A stretch of DNA of 5,942 bases from Sphingomonadales bacterium (GTDB lineage Bacteria; Pseudomonadota; Alphaproteobacteria; Sphingomonadales; Sphingomonadaceae). The position numbers and the translations under genes are program-made. Location: assembly GCA_027489295.1 (NCBI GenBank), contig JAIYAA010000039.1, positions 1 through 5,942 on the forward strand. The letters run 5' to 3'. How positions within the stretch are numbered: the stretch's first letter is position 1; each line of letters begins with the position of its first letter. A model generated the notes under the pieces. That model was not told where the DNA came from and did not search any database. It saw nothing but the letters and a program-made list of their open reading frames with translations. This document shows positions 1 through 5,847 of this stretch, piece after piece.

Positions 1-21
1 GCCGCGCTGTGGCGGGCCTAG
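1..21 (+). CDS. Possible 3' end of an upstream gene (C-terminus ...AALWRA)
   Basis: In frame 1 the window opens with six sense codons (A-A-L-W-R-A) followed by TAG at 19-21. Nine bases separate this stop from the ATG of the sirtuin gene, a spacing typical of bacterial operons, and the last bases of the stop overlap the AGGG that could serve as the sirtuin ribosome binding site. Six codons are far too few to identify a product, and other frames also run open through this stretch, so the reading is only plausible. Confidence 0.25.
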   Translation, partial: AALWRA

Positions 22-30
22 GGTCGCGGC

Positions 31-735
31 ATGGCCAGCATGCGAAACATCGTGATTCTCACCGGCGCCGGCATCTCGGCGGAGAGCGGCATCGCTACCT
101 TTCGCGGGCCCGGCGGGCTGTGGGAGGGGCACCGGGTGGAGGATGTCTGCACCCCTGAGGCGCTGGCGCGGGATCCGGCGCTGGTCCACCGCTTCTACGA
201 TCTGCGCCGCGCGGCGCTGGACACGGTGGAGCCCAATGCTGCGCACCATGCGCTGGCCAGGCTCGATGCGGCGTGGCCGGGGGAACTGCTGATCGTGACG
301 CAGAATGTCGACGATCTGCACGAGCGCGCCGGCGCCGCGCGGCTGCTCCACATGCACGGCGAGTTGCGCTCGGCGCTGTGCGCGGCCTGCGGGATCCGCG
401 AGGGCTGGAGCGACGCGCTGCCCCCGGAGACCGAATGCCCGAACTGCGGCATGCTCGCGCTGCGGCCCGACATCGTGTTCTTCGGCGAGATGCCGTACCA
501 GATGGAGCGGATCGAGGCGGCGCTGGCGGACGCGGATCTATTCGTGTCGATCGGCACCTCGGGCGCGGTCTATCCGGCGGCGGGCTTTGTCCAGACCGCC
601 CGGCATTATGGCGCCGCGACGCTGGAGATGAACCTCGATCCCTCGGGCGGCAGCCACTGGTTCGAGGAGAGCCGGATGGGCCCCGCCAGCACGTTCGTGC
701 CCGCCTGGGTGGAGAAAGTGCTCGGCGGCGGCTGA
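31..735 (+). CDS. cobB: NAD-dependent protein deacylase, CobB-type class III sirtuin
   Basis: A 234-residue Sir2-family enzyme that removes acyl groups from lysines using NAD+, giving nicotinamide and O-acyl-ADP-ribose; cytoplasmic. Visible motifs in order: the NAD-binding GAGISAESG at 12-20 followed by TFR (23-25); Y56 and R59 in FYDLRR, the YxxR pair that marks class III (SIRT5/CobB-like) sirtuins and is known to bind the carboxylate of succinyl- or malonyl-lysine; TQNVDDLHERAG (90-101); the catalytic histidine H109 in HMHGEL; and a Zn ribbon with C117/C120 and C136/C139. Length is normal for short bacterial CobB, and all key residues are present. The ATG at 31 is the first in frame after the TAG at 19-21 and has AGGG at 20-23 with 7-base spacing; ATG 40 (residue 4) is a weaker alternative. 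The dehydrogenase gene follows 80 bases later on the same strand. Desuccinylase or demalonylase activity is inferred from the YxxR pair. Confidence 0.95.
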   Translation: MASMRNIVILTGAGISAESGIATFRGPGGLWEGHRVEDVCTPEALARDPALVHRFYDLRRAALDTVEPNAAHHALARLDAAWPGELLIVTQNVDDLHERAGAARLLHMHGELRSALCAACGIREGWSDALPPETECPNCGMLALRPDIVFFGEMPYQMERIEAALADADLFVSIGTSGAVYPAAGFVQTARHYGAATLEMNLDPSGGSHWFEESRMGPASTFVPAWVEKVLGGG

Positions 736-761
736 TCGGGCTGGCGTCGGCGCGGTTTGTG

Positions 762-790
762 CGGAACAATGCGCGCCAAGGCCCGGAACA
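762..790 (+). repeat. Direct repeat CGGAACA x2, 22 bases apart, in the cobB-SDR gap
   Basis: CGGAACA occurs at 762-768 and again at 784-790, a start-to-start distance of 22 bases, close to two turns of the DNA helix. Both copies lie in the 80-base gap before the dehydrogenase and upstream of its ribosome binding site. The geometry would suit a dimeric regulator, but two heptamers could also arise by chance. No regulator is identified. Confidence 0.3.
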
Positions 791-803
791 GGGCGGATCA
801 GGG

Positions 804-810
804 AGAGAGG
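804..810 (+). promoter_or_regulatory. Ribosome binding site of the SDR gene
   Basis: The purine-rich AGAGAGG at 804-810, preceded by GGG, ends five bases before the ATG at 816. It decides the start, because the open frame extends far upstream (to 273) through the overlapping cobB gene without a comparable site, and the dehydrogenase nucleotide-binding motif begins eight residues after this ATG. Confidence 0.7.
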
Positions 811-815
811 CGGGC

Positions 816-1610
816 ATGGCCCAGCAGGCGATTTTCATTACCGGCGGCGCATCCGGCATCGGGCGGGCGGTGGCGCAGCTGTTCGCGGCGCGCGGCTGGC
901 GGATCGGGCTGGCGGACGTCAACGCGGCGGGCCTGGAGGAAACCCGGTCGCTGCTGCCCGAAGGCGTGGCGACGACGCATCTGCTCGACGTGCGCGACCG
1001 GGATCAGTGGGTGGCGGCGCTCGCCGACTTCGCGCACGCCAGCGGCGGGCGGATGGATGTGCTGTTCAACAATGCCGGAATCGGCACCAGCGGCCCCTTT
1101 GCCACCACCGATGCGGCCGAGCTGGAGCGCTGCATCGCGGTCAACTTCACTGGCGTGGTGCACGGCGCGCATACCGGTTTCGCGCTGCTCGCTGCGACGC
1201 CGGGCTCGGCGATGCTGATCACCAGCTCGGCGGCAGGCATCTACGGCACGGCGGGCGCGGCGATCTATTCCGCGACCAAGTTCGCGGTGCGCGGACTGGC
1301 CGAGGCGCTGGACGGCGAATGGACCGCGGCGGGGGTGAAGGTGCGCACGCTGATGCCCGCCTTCATCGACACGCCGCTGCTCGATCACCCGACCGGGGGA
1401 TCAAACCAGCTGATCCGCGAGAATGTCCAGCGCGCCGGTCTGGAGATCTCGCCGGTGTCCGATGTCGCCGAGGCGGCCTGGGCCGCGGTGCATGGCGAGA
1501 ACCTGCACACCCGCGTCGGCAAGACGGCGCGGAAACTGTGGTTCGCCGCGCGCTGGATGCCCGGCGCGCTGCGCAAGCAGGGCAAGCGGAGCAGGCTGGG
1601 GCGGCGGTGA
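816..1610 (+). CDS. Short-chain dehydrogenase/reductase (classical SDR), substrate unknown
   Basis: A 264-residue Rossmann-fold oxidoreductase, a typical length for a classical SDR. Seen in order: the dinucleotide-binding TGGASGIG at 9-16; D34 at the end of the second beta strand (LADVN), which in this family favours NAD(H) over NADP(H); D58 in LLDV; NNAG at 85-88; and the full catalytic set N110, S138, Y151 and K155 (YSATK). The substrate loop carries MPAFIDTPLLDHP (180-192) where many members have PG-x-V-x-T. The C-terminus from about residue 239 is strongly basic and contains two tryptophans (RKLWFAARWMPG, then RKQGKRSRLGRR), which might aid peripheral membrane contact; this is inference. 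It follows cobB and converges on purD with 16 bases between stops. Its last codons form the left arm of a GC hairpin. The substrate cannot be read from the sequence. Confidence 0.93.
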   Translation: MAQQAIFITGGASGIGRAVAQLFAARGWRIGLADVNAAGLEETRSLLPEGVATTHLLDVRDRDQWVAALADFAHASGGRMDVLFNNAGIGTSGPFATTDAAELERCIAVNFTGVVHGAHTGFALLAATPGSAMLITSSAAGIYGTAGAAIYSATKFAVRGLAEALDGEWTAAGVKVRTLMPAFIDTPLLDHPTGGSNQLIRENVQRAGLEISPVSDVAEAAWAAVHGENLHTRVGKTARKLWFAARWMPGALRKQGKRSRLGRR

Positions 1611-1619
1611 CGCCGCCCC
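1598..1619. terminator. 9-bp GC hairpin across the SDR stop codon, candidate bidirectional terminator
   Basis: GGGGCGGCG at 1598-1606 is perfectly complementary to CGCCGCCCC at 1611-1619, leaving the four-base loop GTGA (1607-1610), a GNRA-type tetraloop in RNA. The SDR stop codon TGA is 1608-1610, inside the loop. The hairpin ends eight bases before the purD stop on the other strand, so it lies between two convergent genes where a shared terminator is expected. No clear T-run follows on either strand, so intrinsic termination is unproven; the structure could instead protect the 3' end of the mRNA or act with Rho. Confidence 0.6.
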
Positions 1620-1626
1620 GCGCGCT

Positions 1627-2892
1627 TCAGCCCTTCAGCCGTGCCAGCTCGCGCCAGCCGATGTCGCGGCGGCAGAAGCCGGTGGGGAAATCGATCGCGT
1701 CGACGCCGCGATAGGCCGAAGCTTGTGCGTGCGCGATGTCCGGACCGATCGCGGTGACGTTGAGCACGCGGCCGCCGCTCGCCACCAGCGTCTCGCCCTG
1801 CTGCTTCGTGCCGGCATGGAAGACCTGCACGCCGCCAGCCTCCGCCGCGTCGATCCCGTCGATCGCGCCGCCGGTCTCCGGCGTGCCGGGATAGCCGCGC
1901 GCGGCCATCACCACGGTCAGCGCCGTATCGGGGCGGAAGCGCGGGGCGGGGCGGCCCGCCAGTTCGCCGCGCGCGGTGGCCAGCAGCAGCTCGAGCAGGT
2001 CGTCCTCCAGCCGCAGCATCAGCACCTGGCATTCGGGATCGCCGAAGCGGGCGTTGTACTCGATCAGCTTGGGGCCGGTCTTGGTCAGCATCAGCCCGGC
2101 ATAGAGCACGCCCGAATAGGGGATGCCCTCGGCGGCCAGCGCGGCGATGGTCGGTTCGACGATCTGGTCCATCGCCGCGCGCTCCAGCGCGGGGGTGAGG
2201 ACCGGGGCGGGGCTATAGGCGCCCATGCCGCCGGTATTGGGGCCGACATCGCCTTCGCCGACGCGCTTGTGGTCCTGCGCCGATCCAAACAGCACGGCAT
2301 CCGTCCCGTCGGTGATCACGAACAGGCTGGCTTCCTCGCCATCGAGGAATTCCTCGATCACCGCGCTCGCGTCGGCATCGGCGAAGATCGCGGTGAGCGC
2401 GCCCACTGCCTCGTCGCGGGTCATCGCCACCGTCACGCCCTTGCCGGCGGCTAGGCCGTCGGCCTTCACCACCACCGGCAGGCCGAACGGGTCCAGCGCT
2501 GCCAGCGCCTCGTCCAGCCCGTGGACGCGGACATAGCCGGCGGTGGGGATGCCGGCACGCGCGCACAGGTCCTTGGTGAAGCCCTTCGATCCTTCCAGCT
2601 GCGCCGGCAGGCGATTCGGCCCGAACACGGGGATGCCGGCGTCGCGCAGCACGTCGCCCACGCCCGCCACCAGCGGCGCCTCGGGGCCGACGACCACCAG
2701 GCCGATGGCATGCTCCTGCGCAAAGGCGAGCACCGCCGCCGGATCGGTCGGCACGAGGTCGACGAGCGTCGCATGCGCCGCTATGCCCGGATTGCCCGGC
2801 GCGGCGAAGAGCTGCGTCAGCAGCGGCGATTGCGCGAGTTTCCAGGCGAGCGCATGTTCGCGACCCCCCGACCCCAGTAGCAGGACGTTCAT
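1627..2892 (-). CDS. purD: Phosphoribosylamine-glycine ligase (GAR synthetase)
   Basis: A 421-residue ATP-grasp enzyme of de novo purine synthesis; it joins glycine to 5-phosphoribosylamine with ATP to make glycinamide ribonucleotide in the cytoplasm. It is intact and of normal length. The N-domain begins [19 protein letters not shown], followed by [11 protein letters not shown] (67-77); the ATP-grasp domain shows [11 protein letters not shown] (143-153), QDHKR (206-210), [14 protein letters not shown] (217-230) and the metal/phosphate site [10 protein letters not shown] (278-287); the C-domain ends [10 protein letters not shown]. The start at 2892 is chosen because the family begins exactly at this glycine-rich motif and because AGGGGG lies six bases upstream on the minus strand; the frame runs open to 2955, but the extra 21 residues do not resemble PurD. 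The gene faces the SDR tail to tail and xseA head to head, sharing two bases of start codon with the latter. Confidence 0.97.
   Translation of the reverse strand: MNVLLLGSGGREHALAWKLAQSPLLTQLFAAPGNPGIAAHATLVDLVPTDPAAVLAFAQEHAIGLVVVGPEAPLVAGVGDVLRDAGIPVFGPNRLPAQLEGSKGFTKDLCARAGIPTAGYVRVHGLDEALAALDPFGLPVVVKADGLAAGKGVTVAMTRDEAVGALTAIFADADASAVIEEFLDGEEASLFVITDGTDAVLFGSAQDHKRVGEGDVGPNTGGMGAYSPAPVLTPALERAAMDQIVEPTIAALAAEGIPYSGVLYAGLMLTKTGPKLIEYNARFGDPECQVLMLRLEDDLLELLLATARGELAGRPAPRFRPDTALTVVMAARGYPGTPETGGAIDGIDAAEAGGVQVFHAGTKQQGETLVASGGRVLNVTAIGPDIAHAQASAYRGVDAIDFPTGFCRRDIGWRELARLKG
2882..2885 (+). promoter_or_regulatory. xseA ribosome binding site, inside purD codons
   Basis: AGGA at 2882-2885 precedes the xseA ATG (2891) by five bases. 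The same bases, read on the other strand, encode residues 3 to 4 of PurD, so the site is constrained by both genes. It supports 2891 as the xseA start over the later ATG at 2966. Confidence 0.55.
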
Positions 2893-2893
2893 G
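2890..2893. other. Overlapping divergent start codons of purD and xseA (CATG)
   Basis: The purD start is the complement of 2890-2892 and the xseA start is 2891-2893, so the two divergent genes share two bases and have no intergenic space. Any promoter for purD must lie within xseA coding sequence, and any promoter for xseA within purD. Both starts are supported independently: the purD one by the family N-terminus, and both by appropriately spaced ribosome binding sites. Confidence 0.8.
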
Positions 2894-4399
2894 GCCGACC
2901 CCCTTTTCGAGACTTCATCGGCTCGGCTCGTAGCCGAGGCGGTGCCCGGGGACAACGCGGCACCGATGAGCGTCAGCGAACTCTCCGGTCGGCTGAAGCG
3001 GATGGTGGAGGGCGAGTTCGGCCATGTCCGCCTGCGGGGCGAGATTTCGGGCTGGAAGCGCGCCGCCTCGGGCCATGCCTATCTGGCGCTGAAGGACATG
3101 GACGCGGTGATCGACGGGGTGATCTGGCGCGGCGCCGCAGCCGCGTTGCCCTTCCAGCCGCAGGACGGGCTGGAGGTGATCGCCAGCGGCAAGTTGACCA
3201 TTTATCCTGGCCGCTCCAAATACCAGATCGTCATCGAGCGGATGGAGCTTGCCGGCGAAGGTGCGCTGATGGCGCTGCTCGAGAAGCTCAAGGCCAAGCT
3301 CGCGGGCGAGGGGCTGTTCGATGCCCGCGCCAAGAAGCCGCTGCCCTATATGCCCAGGGTCATCGGCGTGGTGACCTCGCCCACGGGGGCGGTGATCCGC
3401 GACATCCTCCACCGGCTGGAGGACCGCTTCCCCAGCCATGTCTTGGTCTGGCCGGTGAAGGTGCAGGGCGACGGATCCGCGCAGGAGATCGCGCGGGCGG
3501 TCCGCGGGTTCGATGCAATCGCCCCCGGCGGCCCGGTGCCGCGCCCTGACCTGGTGATCGTCGCGCGCGGCGGCGGTTCGGTCGAGGATCTCTGGTCGTT
3601 CAACGAGGAAGTCGTGGTGCGGGCGGTGGCCGAGTGCCGCATTCCGATCATCTCGGCGGTGGGCCACGAGACCGATACGACGCTGTGCGACTTCGCCGCC
3701 GATCTGCGCGCGCCGACGCCCACCGCGGCGGCGGAAATCGCGGTGCCGGTGCTCGCGGAGGTCCGCCACGGCATCGCCACGCTGGCGCATCGGACCGAAC
3801 GCTGCGTGCGCCGATACCACGAGCGCGCCGGGGAGCAGCTGGCCGCGCTGGTCCGCGTGCTGCCCCGCCGTGACGCGCTGCTGGGGCCGCAGCGGCAGCG
3901 TCTCGACGATGCCGCCGCGCGGCTCGGGCTGGGGCTCGAACGGCGGGTGACGGTGGCGCGCGGCCAGCTCGATCGCGCAGGCGCAGCGCTCCGTCCGGCG
4001 ACGCTTGAGCAGCGGCTGGCCACCGCGCGACAGCGGCTGGGTGCTCTCGCGCTCGATCGTGCGGCGGACCGCGAGCTGGCAGCGCTGCGCCAGCGCTTCG
4101 CCCGCCCGGCCGAGGCGCTGAAGCTCGCCAGCCTGGAACGCCGCCTCGCTACCGCGTCCGAGCGGCTGGCCGCGATGGGGCGGCATCTGGAGCTGCTCGA
4201 TCCCAAGCTGCCGCTCAAGAAGGGCTATGCCTGGGTGGAGGGGCGCGGCACCGGCAAGGTGGTCGCCTCGGCCGAGGATGCGCGGGCGGCCCAGGCCGTG
4301 ACGCTGCATTTCGCCGACGGTTCGGTGGATGCCCGGGTTGAGCGCGGAACGGCCAAGGCCTATGTTCCGCCCAAGCCCGAGCAGCCGACGCTGCTGTAA
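2891..4399 (+). CDS. xseA: Exodeoxyribonuclease VII large subunit
   Basis: A 502-residue catalytic subunit of exonuclease VII, which with small XseB subunits degrades single-stranded DNA to oligonucleotides in repair; xseB is not in this window. The N-terminal OB-fold spans about 26-125 ([28 protein letters not shown]). The catalytic domain shows [16 protein letters not shown] (159-174), [11 protein letters not shown] (225-235) and the GHETD-to-RAPTP block (258-277), with H259, D262, D267 and D271 among the family-conserved residues. A long helical segment (about 290-430) follows, containing the near-repeats [12 protein letters not shown] (372-383) and [12 protein letters not shown] (415-426). 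The C-terminal cap reads [13 protein letters not shown] (437-449) and ends with a DGSVDARV segment. It is somewhat longer than the roughly 456-residue E. coli protein; the extra length is mostly in the helical part. The start at 2891 has AGGA five bases upstream. It leads the apparent xseA-DUF2093-M23 unit. Confidence 0.96.
   Translation: MADPLFETSSARLVAEAVPGDNAAPMSVSELSGRLKRMVEGEFGHVRLRGEISGWKRAASGHAYLALKDMDAVIDGVIWRGAAAALPFQPQDGLEVIASGKLTIYPGRSKYQIVIERMELAGEGALMALLEKLKAKLAGEGLFDARAKKPLPYMPRVIGVVTSPTGAVIRDILHRLEDRFPSHVLVWPVKVQGDGSAQEIARAVRGFDAIAPGGPVPRPDLVIVARGGGSVEDLWSFNEEVVVRAVAECRIPIISAVGHETDTTLCDFAADLRAPTPTAAAEIAVPVLAEVRHGIATLAHRTERCVRRYHERAGEQLAALVRVLPRRDALLGPQRQRLDDAAARLGLGLERRVTVARGQLDRAGAALRPATLEQRLATARQRLGALALDRAADRELAALRQRFARPAEALKLASLERRLATASERLAAMGRHLELLDPKLPLKKGYAWVEGRGTGKVVASAEDARAAQAVTLHFADGSVDARVERGTAKAYVPPKPEQPTLL
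2899..2905 (-). promoter_or_regulatory. purD ribosome binding site, inside xseA codons
   Basis: Read on the minus strand, 2905 to 2899 is AAGGGGG, ending six bases before the purD start codon. On the plus strand the same bases encode residues 3 to 5 of XseA (Asp-Pro-Leu). The polypurine run is the only good ribosome binding site candidate near this start. Confidence 0.55.
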
Positions 4400-4439
4400 G
4401 CTGCACCCGAAACCTTCAAGCGCAGGAATGGCGCCGCCC

Positions 4440-4640
4440 ATGCTGATGTCCAACACCGCCCGCGTCGCCAAGCTGCATTACATGGCCAACGGCTTCCGCG
4501 TCCTCGCCCCCGGCGACCATGTGCTCTGCGCGGTCACCGGCGAGCGCATCCCCGTCGACATGCTCCGCTACTGGAGCGTGGCCCGCCAGGAAGCCTATGT
4601 GAGCCCCGAAGCCGCGACCAAGGCTCTGCTGGAGGCATGA
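4440..4640 (+). CDS. DUF2093 family small protein
   Basis: A 66-residue cytoplasmic-looking protein with no signal peptide or membrane segment. The core AKLHYMANGFRVLAPGDHVLCAVTG (9-33) followed by IPVDMLRYWSVARQEAYVSPEAA matches my memory of DUF2093, a small alphaproteobacterial family of unknown function often found beside xseA. It has a single cysteine (C30), so a zinc ribbon is unlikely. The start is uncertain: ATG 4428 lies directly against AGGA (4424-4427) with no spacing, ATG 4440 has a long 12-base spacing, and ATG 4446 is farther still; 4440 is chosen because it gives the N-terminus MLMSN expected for the family. It begins 40 bases after the xseA stop, and its own stop overlaps the M23 start in ATGA. 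Function is unknown. Confidence 0.85.
   Translation: MLMSNTARVAKLHYMANGFRVLAPGDHVLCAVTGERIPVDMLRYWSVARQEAYVSPEAATKALLEA
4637..4640 (+). other. ATGA start/stop overlap between the DUF2093 and M23 genes
   Basis: The M23 start (4637-4639) and the DUF2093 stop (4638-4640) overlap in ATGA, the common arrangement for termination-reinitiation coupling. The GGAGG just upstream lies too close for ordinary initiation at this ATG but would suit a ribosome that has just terminated. Confidence 0.75.
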
Positions 4641-5473
4641 TCGCCCGGCGGCGGTTCGCCGCGGGCCTGCTGACGCTGCCGCTGATGACGCGTGCCGCGC
4701 GCGCGGCCGGTGATCCGTTCGCGCTTGTCGGCAGCTTCGAGCAGGGCGGCATCGCGCGCGGCCAGGCACCGGCCGAAACCACCGCGCTGCGGTTGGACGG
4801 TCAGTCGATCGATCGCAGCGCGGACGGCCGATTCCTGATCGCCTTCGATCGCGACGCTGCGCCGGAGGCCGTGGTGGAGGCGATGCTCGCCGACGGTCGC
4901 ATCGTCCGCGCCCCGCTGGCGATCGCCGCGCGCAGCTGGAACCTCTCGCGGCTGGATCGACTGCCCAAGGTCCCCGTGCCGAGCGCCGAGTTCGCCGCAC
5001 GCCGACCGGCCGAGCTTGCGCGCATCGCAGCGGCGCGCGCGCGGCAGACCGGCGCCGAGGGCTGGCGCCAGGCCTTCGCCTGGCCGGCGACGGGCCGCAT
5101 CTCCACCCTGTTCGGTTCGCAGCGCATCTATGCCGGCGAGCCGGGTGCCTATCATTCGGGCATCGACATCGCCCTGCCGATCGGCACGCCGGTGCGGGCA
5201 CCCGCGGACGGCGTGGTGATCCTGGCCGCCGAGGCGCCATTCACGCTGGAAGGCACGCTGCTGATGCTCGACCATGGCATGGGCCTGTCGAGCGCGTTCC
5301 TGCATCTTTCGCGGATCGACACCGCCGAGGGTGCCGTGGTCCGGCAGGGGCAGATGCTCGGCGCGGTGGGTGCTACCGGACGCGCGACGGGACCACACCT
5401 GCACTGGGGGATCACCTGGCGCGGCGCGCGTCTAGACCCGCTATTGGTGGCGGGTCCGATGCCAAGAGGCTGA
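4637..5473 (+). CDS. Secreted M23-family metallopeptidase (LytM-like peptidoglycan hydrolase)
   Basis: A 278-residue exported protein. The N-terminus MIARRRFAAGLLTLPLMTRAARAAG has an R-R-x-F pattern (residues 4-7) followed by a mildly hydrophobic stretch and a likely signal-peptidase site near ARA-A (23/24), suggesting Tat or Sec export. After a region of unassigned fold, the M23 domain covers about 148-270: zinc ligands H173 and D177 in HSGID, then LMLDHGMGLSSAFLHLS with H223, and H254-x-H256 in GPHLHWGI. All residues of the zinc/catalytic set are present, so it is probably an active endopeptidase cleaving peptidoglycan cross-links rather than a degenerate LytM activator. Its start overlaps the DUF2093 stop (ATGA, 4637-4640), and GGAGG at 4631-4635 sits only one base from the ATG, so translation is probably coupled. 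The stop codon begins a 6-bp inverted repeat. Confidence 0.92.
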   Translation: MIARRRFAAGLLTLPLMTRAARAAGDPFALVGSFEQGGIARGQAPAETTALRLDGQSIDRSADGRFLIAFDRDAAPEAVVEAMLADGRIVRAPLAIAARSWNLSRLDRLPKVPVPSAEFAARRPAELARIAAARARQTGAEGWRQAFAWPATGRISTLFGSQRIYAGEPGAYHSGIDIALPIGTPVRAPADGVVILAAEAPFTLEGTLLMLDHGMGLSSAFLHLSRIDTAEGAVVRQGQMLGAVGATGRATGPHLHWGITWRGARLDPLLVAGPMPRG

Positions 5474-5485
5474 TACTCTGTATCA
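5471..5485. repeat. Inverted repeat TGATAC-TCT-GTATCA at the M23 stop
   Basis: Perfect 6-bp arms (5471-5476 and 5480-5485) flank TCT, and the first three bases are the M23 stop codon. The arms are AT-containing and the loop short, and no T-run follows, so it is a poor intrinsic terminator. The 15-bp dyad has the size and symmetry of an operator for a dimeric regulator. No second copy is present in the window and the factor is unknown. Confidence 0.4.
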
Positions 5486-5681
5486 AATCGGGAGCGGTGG
5501 GGGCAGCAAACGAACCCCGCCTTTATGATTCGTACATGAATGTTGCGCTGCGGCAATCTGCCGCACCTGTGGGCTTGTTCGATATGCCTAAATTTTCAGC
5601 ACATCTGCTACGCCAATTAACATTTCGTAACGAATTATACGATATCCAGGACACAATCGGTCGCCACTGTTGCGCTTTAGA

Positions 5682-5703
5682 GACACGCTGAAGAAAGCGT
5701 GTC
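5682..5703. repeat. 8-bp inverted repeat GACACGCT / AGCGTGTC, 6-base loop
   Basis: Perfect arms at 5682-5689 and 5696-5703 enclose GAAGAA. No T-run follows on either strand, so it is not a standard terminator. It lies about 210 bases after the M23 stop and 150 bases before the next start, in the presumed promoter region. It could be an operator or a leader hairpin, or a Rho-independent signal of atypical form; the sequence does not decide. Confidence 0.5.
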
Positions 5704-5765
5704 CACGCAAGTGATCGCAACTTTACAGCTGTGACCCTTCTTTGCTCCCTTCGTACCCAGCTCTA

Positions 5766-5842
5766 CCCGACACGCATGGGGCTATGTCGGGCAAGGGCGG
5801 GGAGACACGCCGCGGCGGGGGCAACCAAGCCGCGGTTAACCG
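5766..5842 (+). promoter_or_regulatory. Structured GC-rich leader ahead of the final gene
   Basis: Two separate hairpins can form. The first pairs CCCGACA (5766-5772) with TGTCGGG (5785-5791) over a 12-base loop, within which GC (5774-5775) can pair with GC (5781-5782). The second pairs CCGCGGC (5810-5816) with GCCGCGG (5829-5835), 7 bp over a 12-base loop. The 10-bp palindrome CGGTTAACCG (5833-5842) overlaps the end of the second stem and touches the ribosome binding site, so alternative pairings exist, including AACC (5823-5826) with GGTT (5834-5837). It matches no riboswitch class I recognise. Regulation of translation or mRNA stability is inference. Confidence 0.4.
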
Positions 5843-5847
5843 AGGGA
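5843..5847 (+). promoter_or_regulatory. Ribosome binding site of the final gene
   Basis: AGGGA at 5843-5847 lies five bases before the ATG at 5853, directly after the palindrome CGGTTAACCG. It is well placed and supports this start. Confidence 0.65.

Noticed and set aside
763..810. GGAAC as a -35 element of a general-stress (EcfG-type) promoter before the SDR gene
   Set aside because: GGAAC occurs at 763 and 785, but no CGTT follows at 16 to 17 bases in either case.
95..922. 275-codon minus-strand frame across cobB and the SDR start
   Set aside because: A low-complexity Arg/Pro/Ser/Ala product lying over two well-identified plus-strand genes; an antisense shadow.
1625..1640. Tandem CTTCAGCC repeat at the purD 3' end
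   Set aside because: Only two 8-base copies, mostly within purD codons for the C-terminal Leu-Lys-Gly; no evidence of function.
1423..2454. 343-codon plus-strand frame opposite purD
   Set aside because: It overlaps the SDR 3' end and purD, shows no motif, and has the composition of a shadow frame.
2893..2955. Longer PurD start at 2955 adding 21 residues
   Set aside because: The added residues do not resemble PurD, whose N-terminus normally begins at the [13 protein letters not shown] motif; the ribosome binding site favours 2892.
2915..4471. 518-codon open frame on the minus strand opposite xseA
   Set aside because: It mirrors xseA and its product is rich in H, R, Q, G and P with no recognisable motif; long antisense frames are normal in GC-rich genes, whereas xseA on the plus strand has full family motifs.
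5497..5691. Open frame of 64 codons (51 from the ATG at 5536) in the intergenic region
   Set aside because: Third-position G/C by my count from 5536 is roughly 45%, far below that of the neighbouring genes; it uses many codons rare in this genome (TTA, CTA, ACA, TCA) and has no ribosome binding site.
5663..5806. Possible cobalamin riboswitch: GCCACTG (5663-5669) and GGAGAC (5801-5806) resemble conserved pieces
   Set aside because: The pieces are too far apart, the GCAACTG-type core element is missing and the B12 box match is short; coincidence is likelier.
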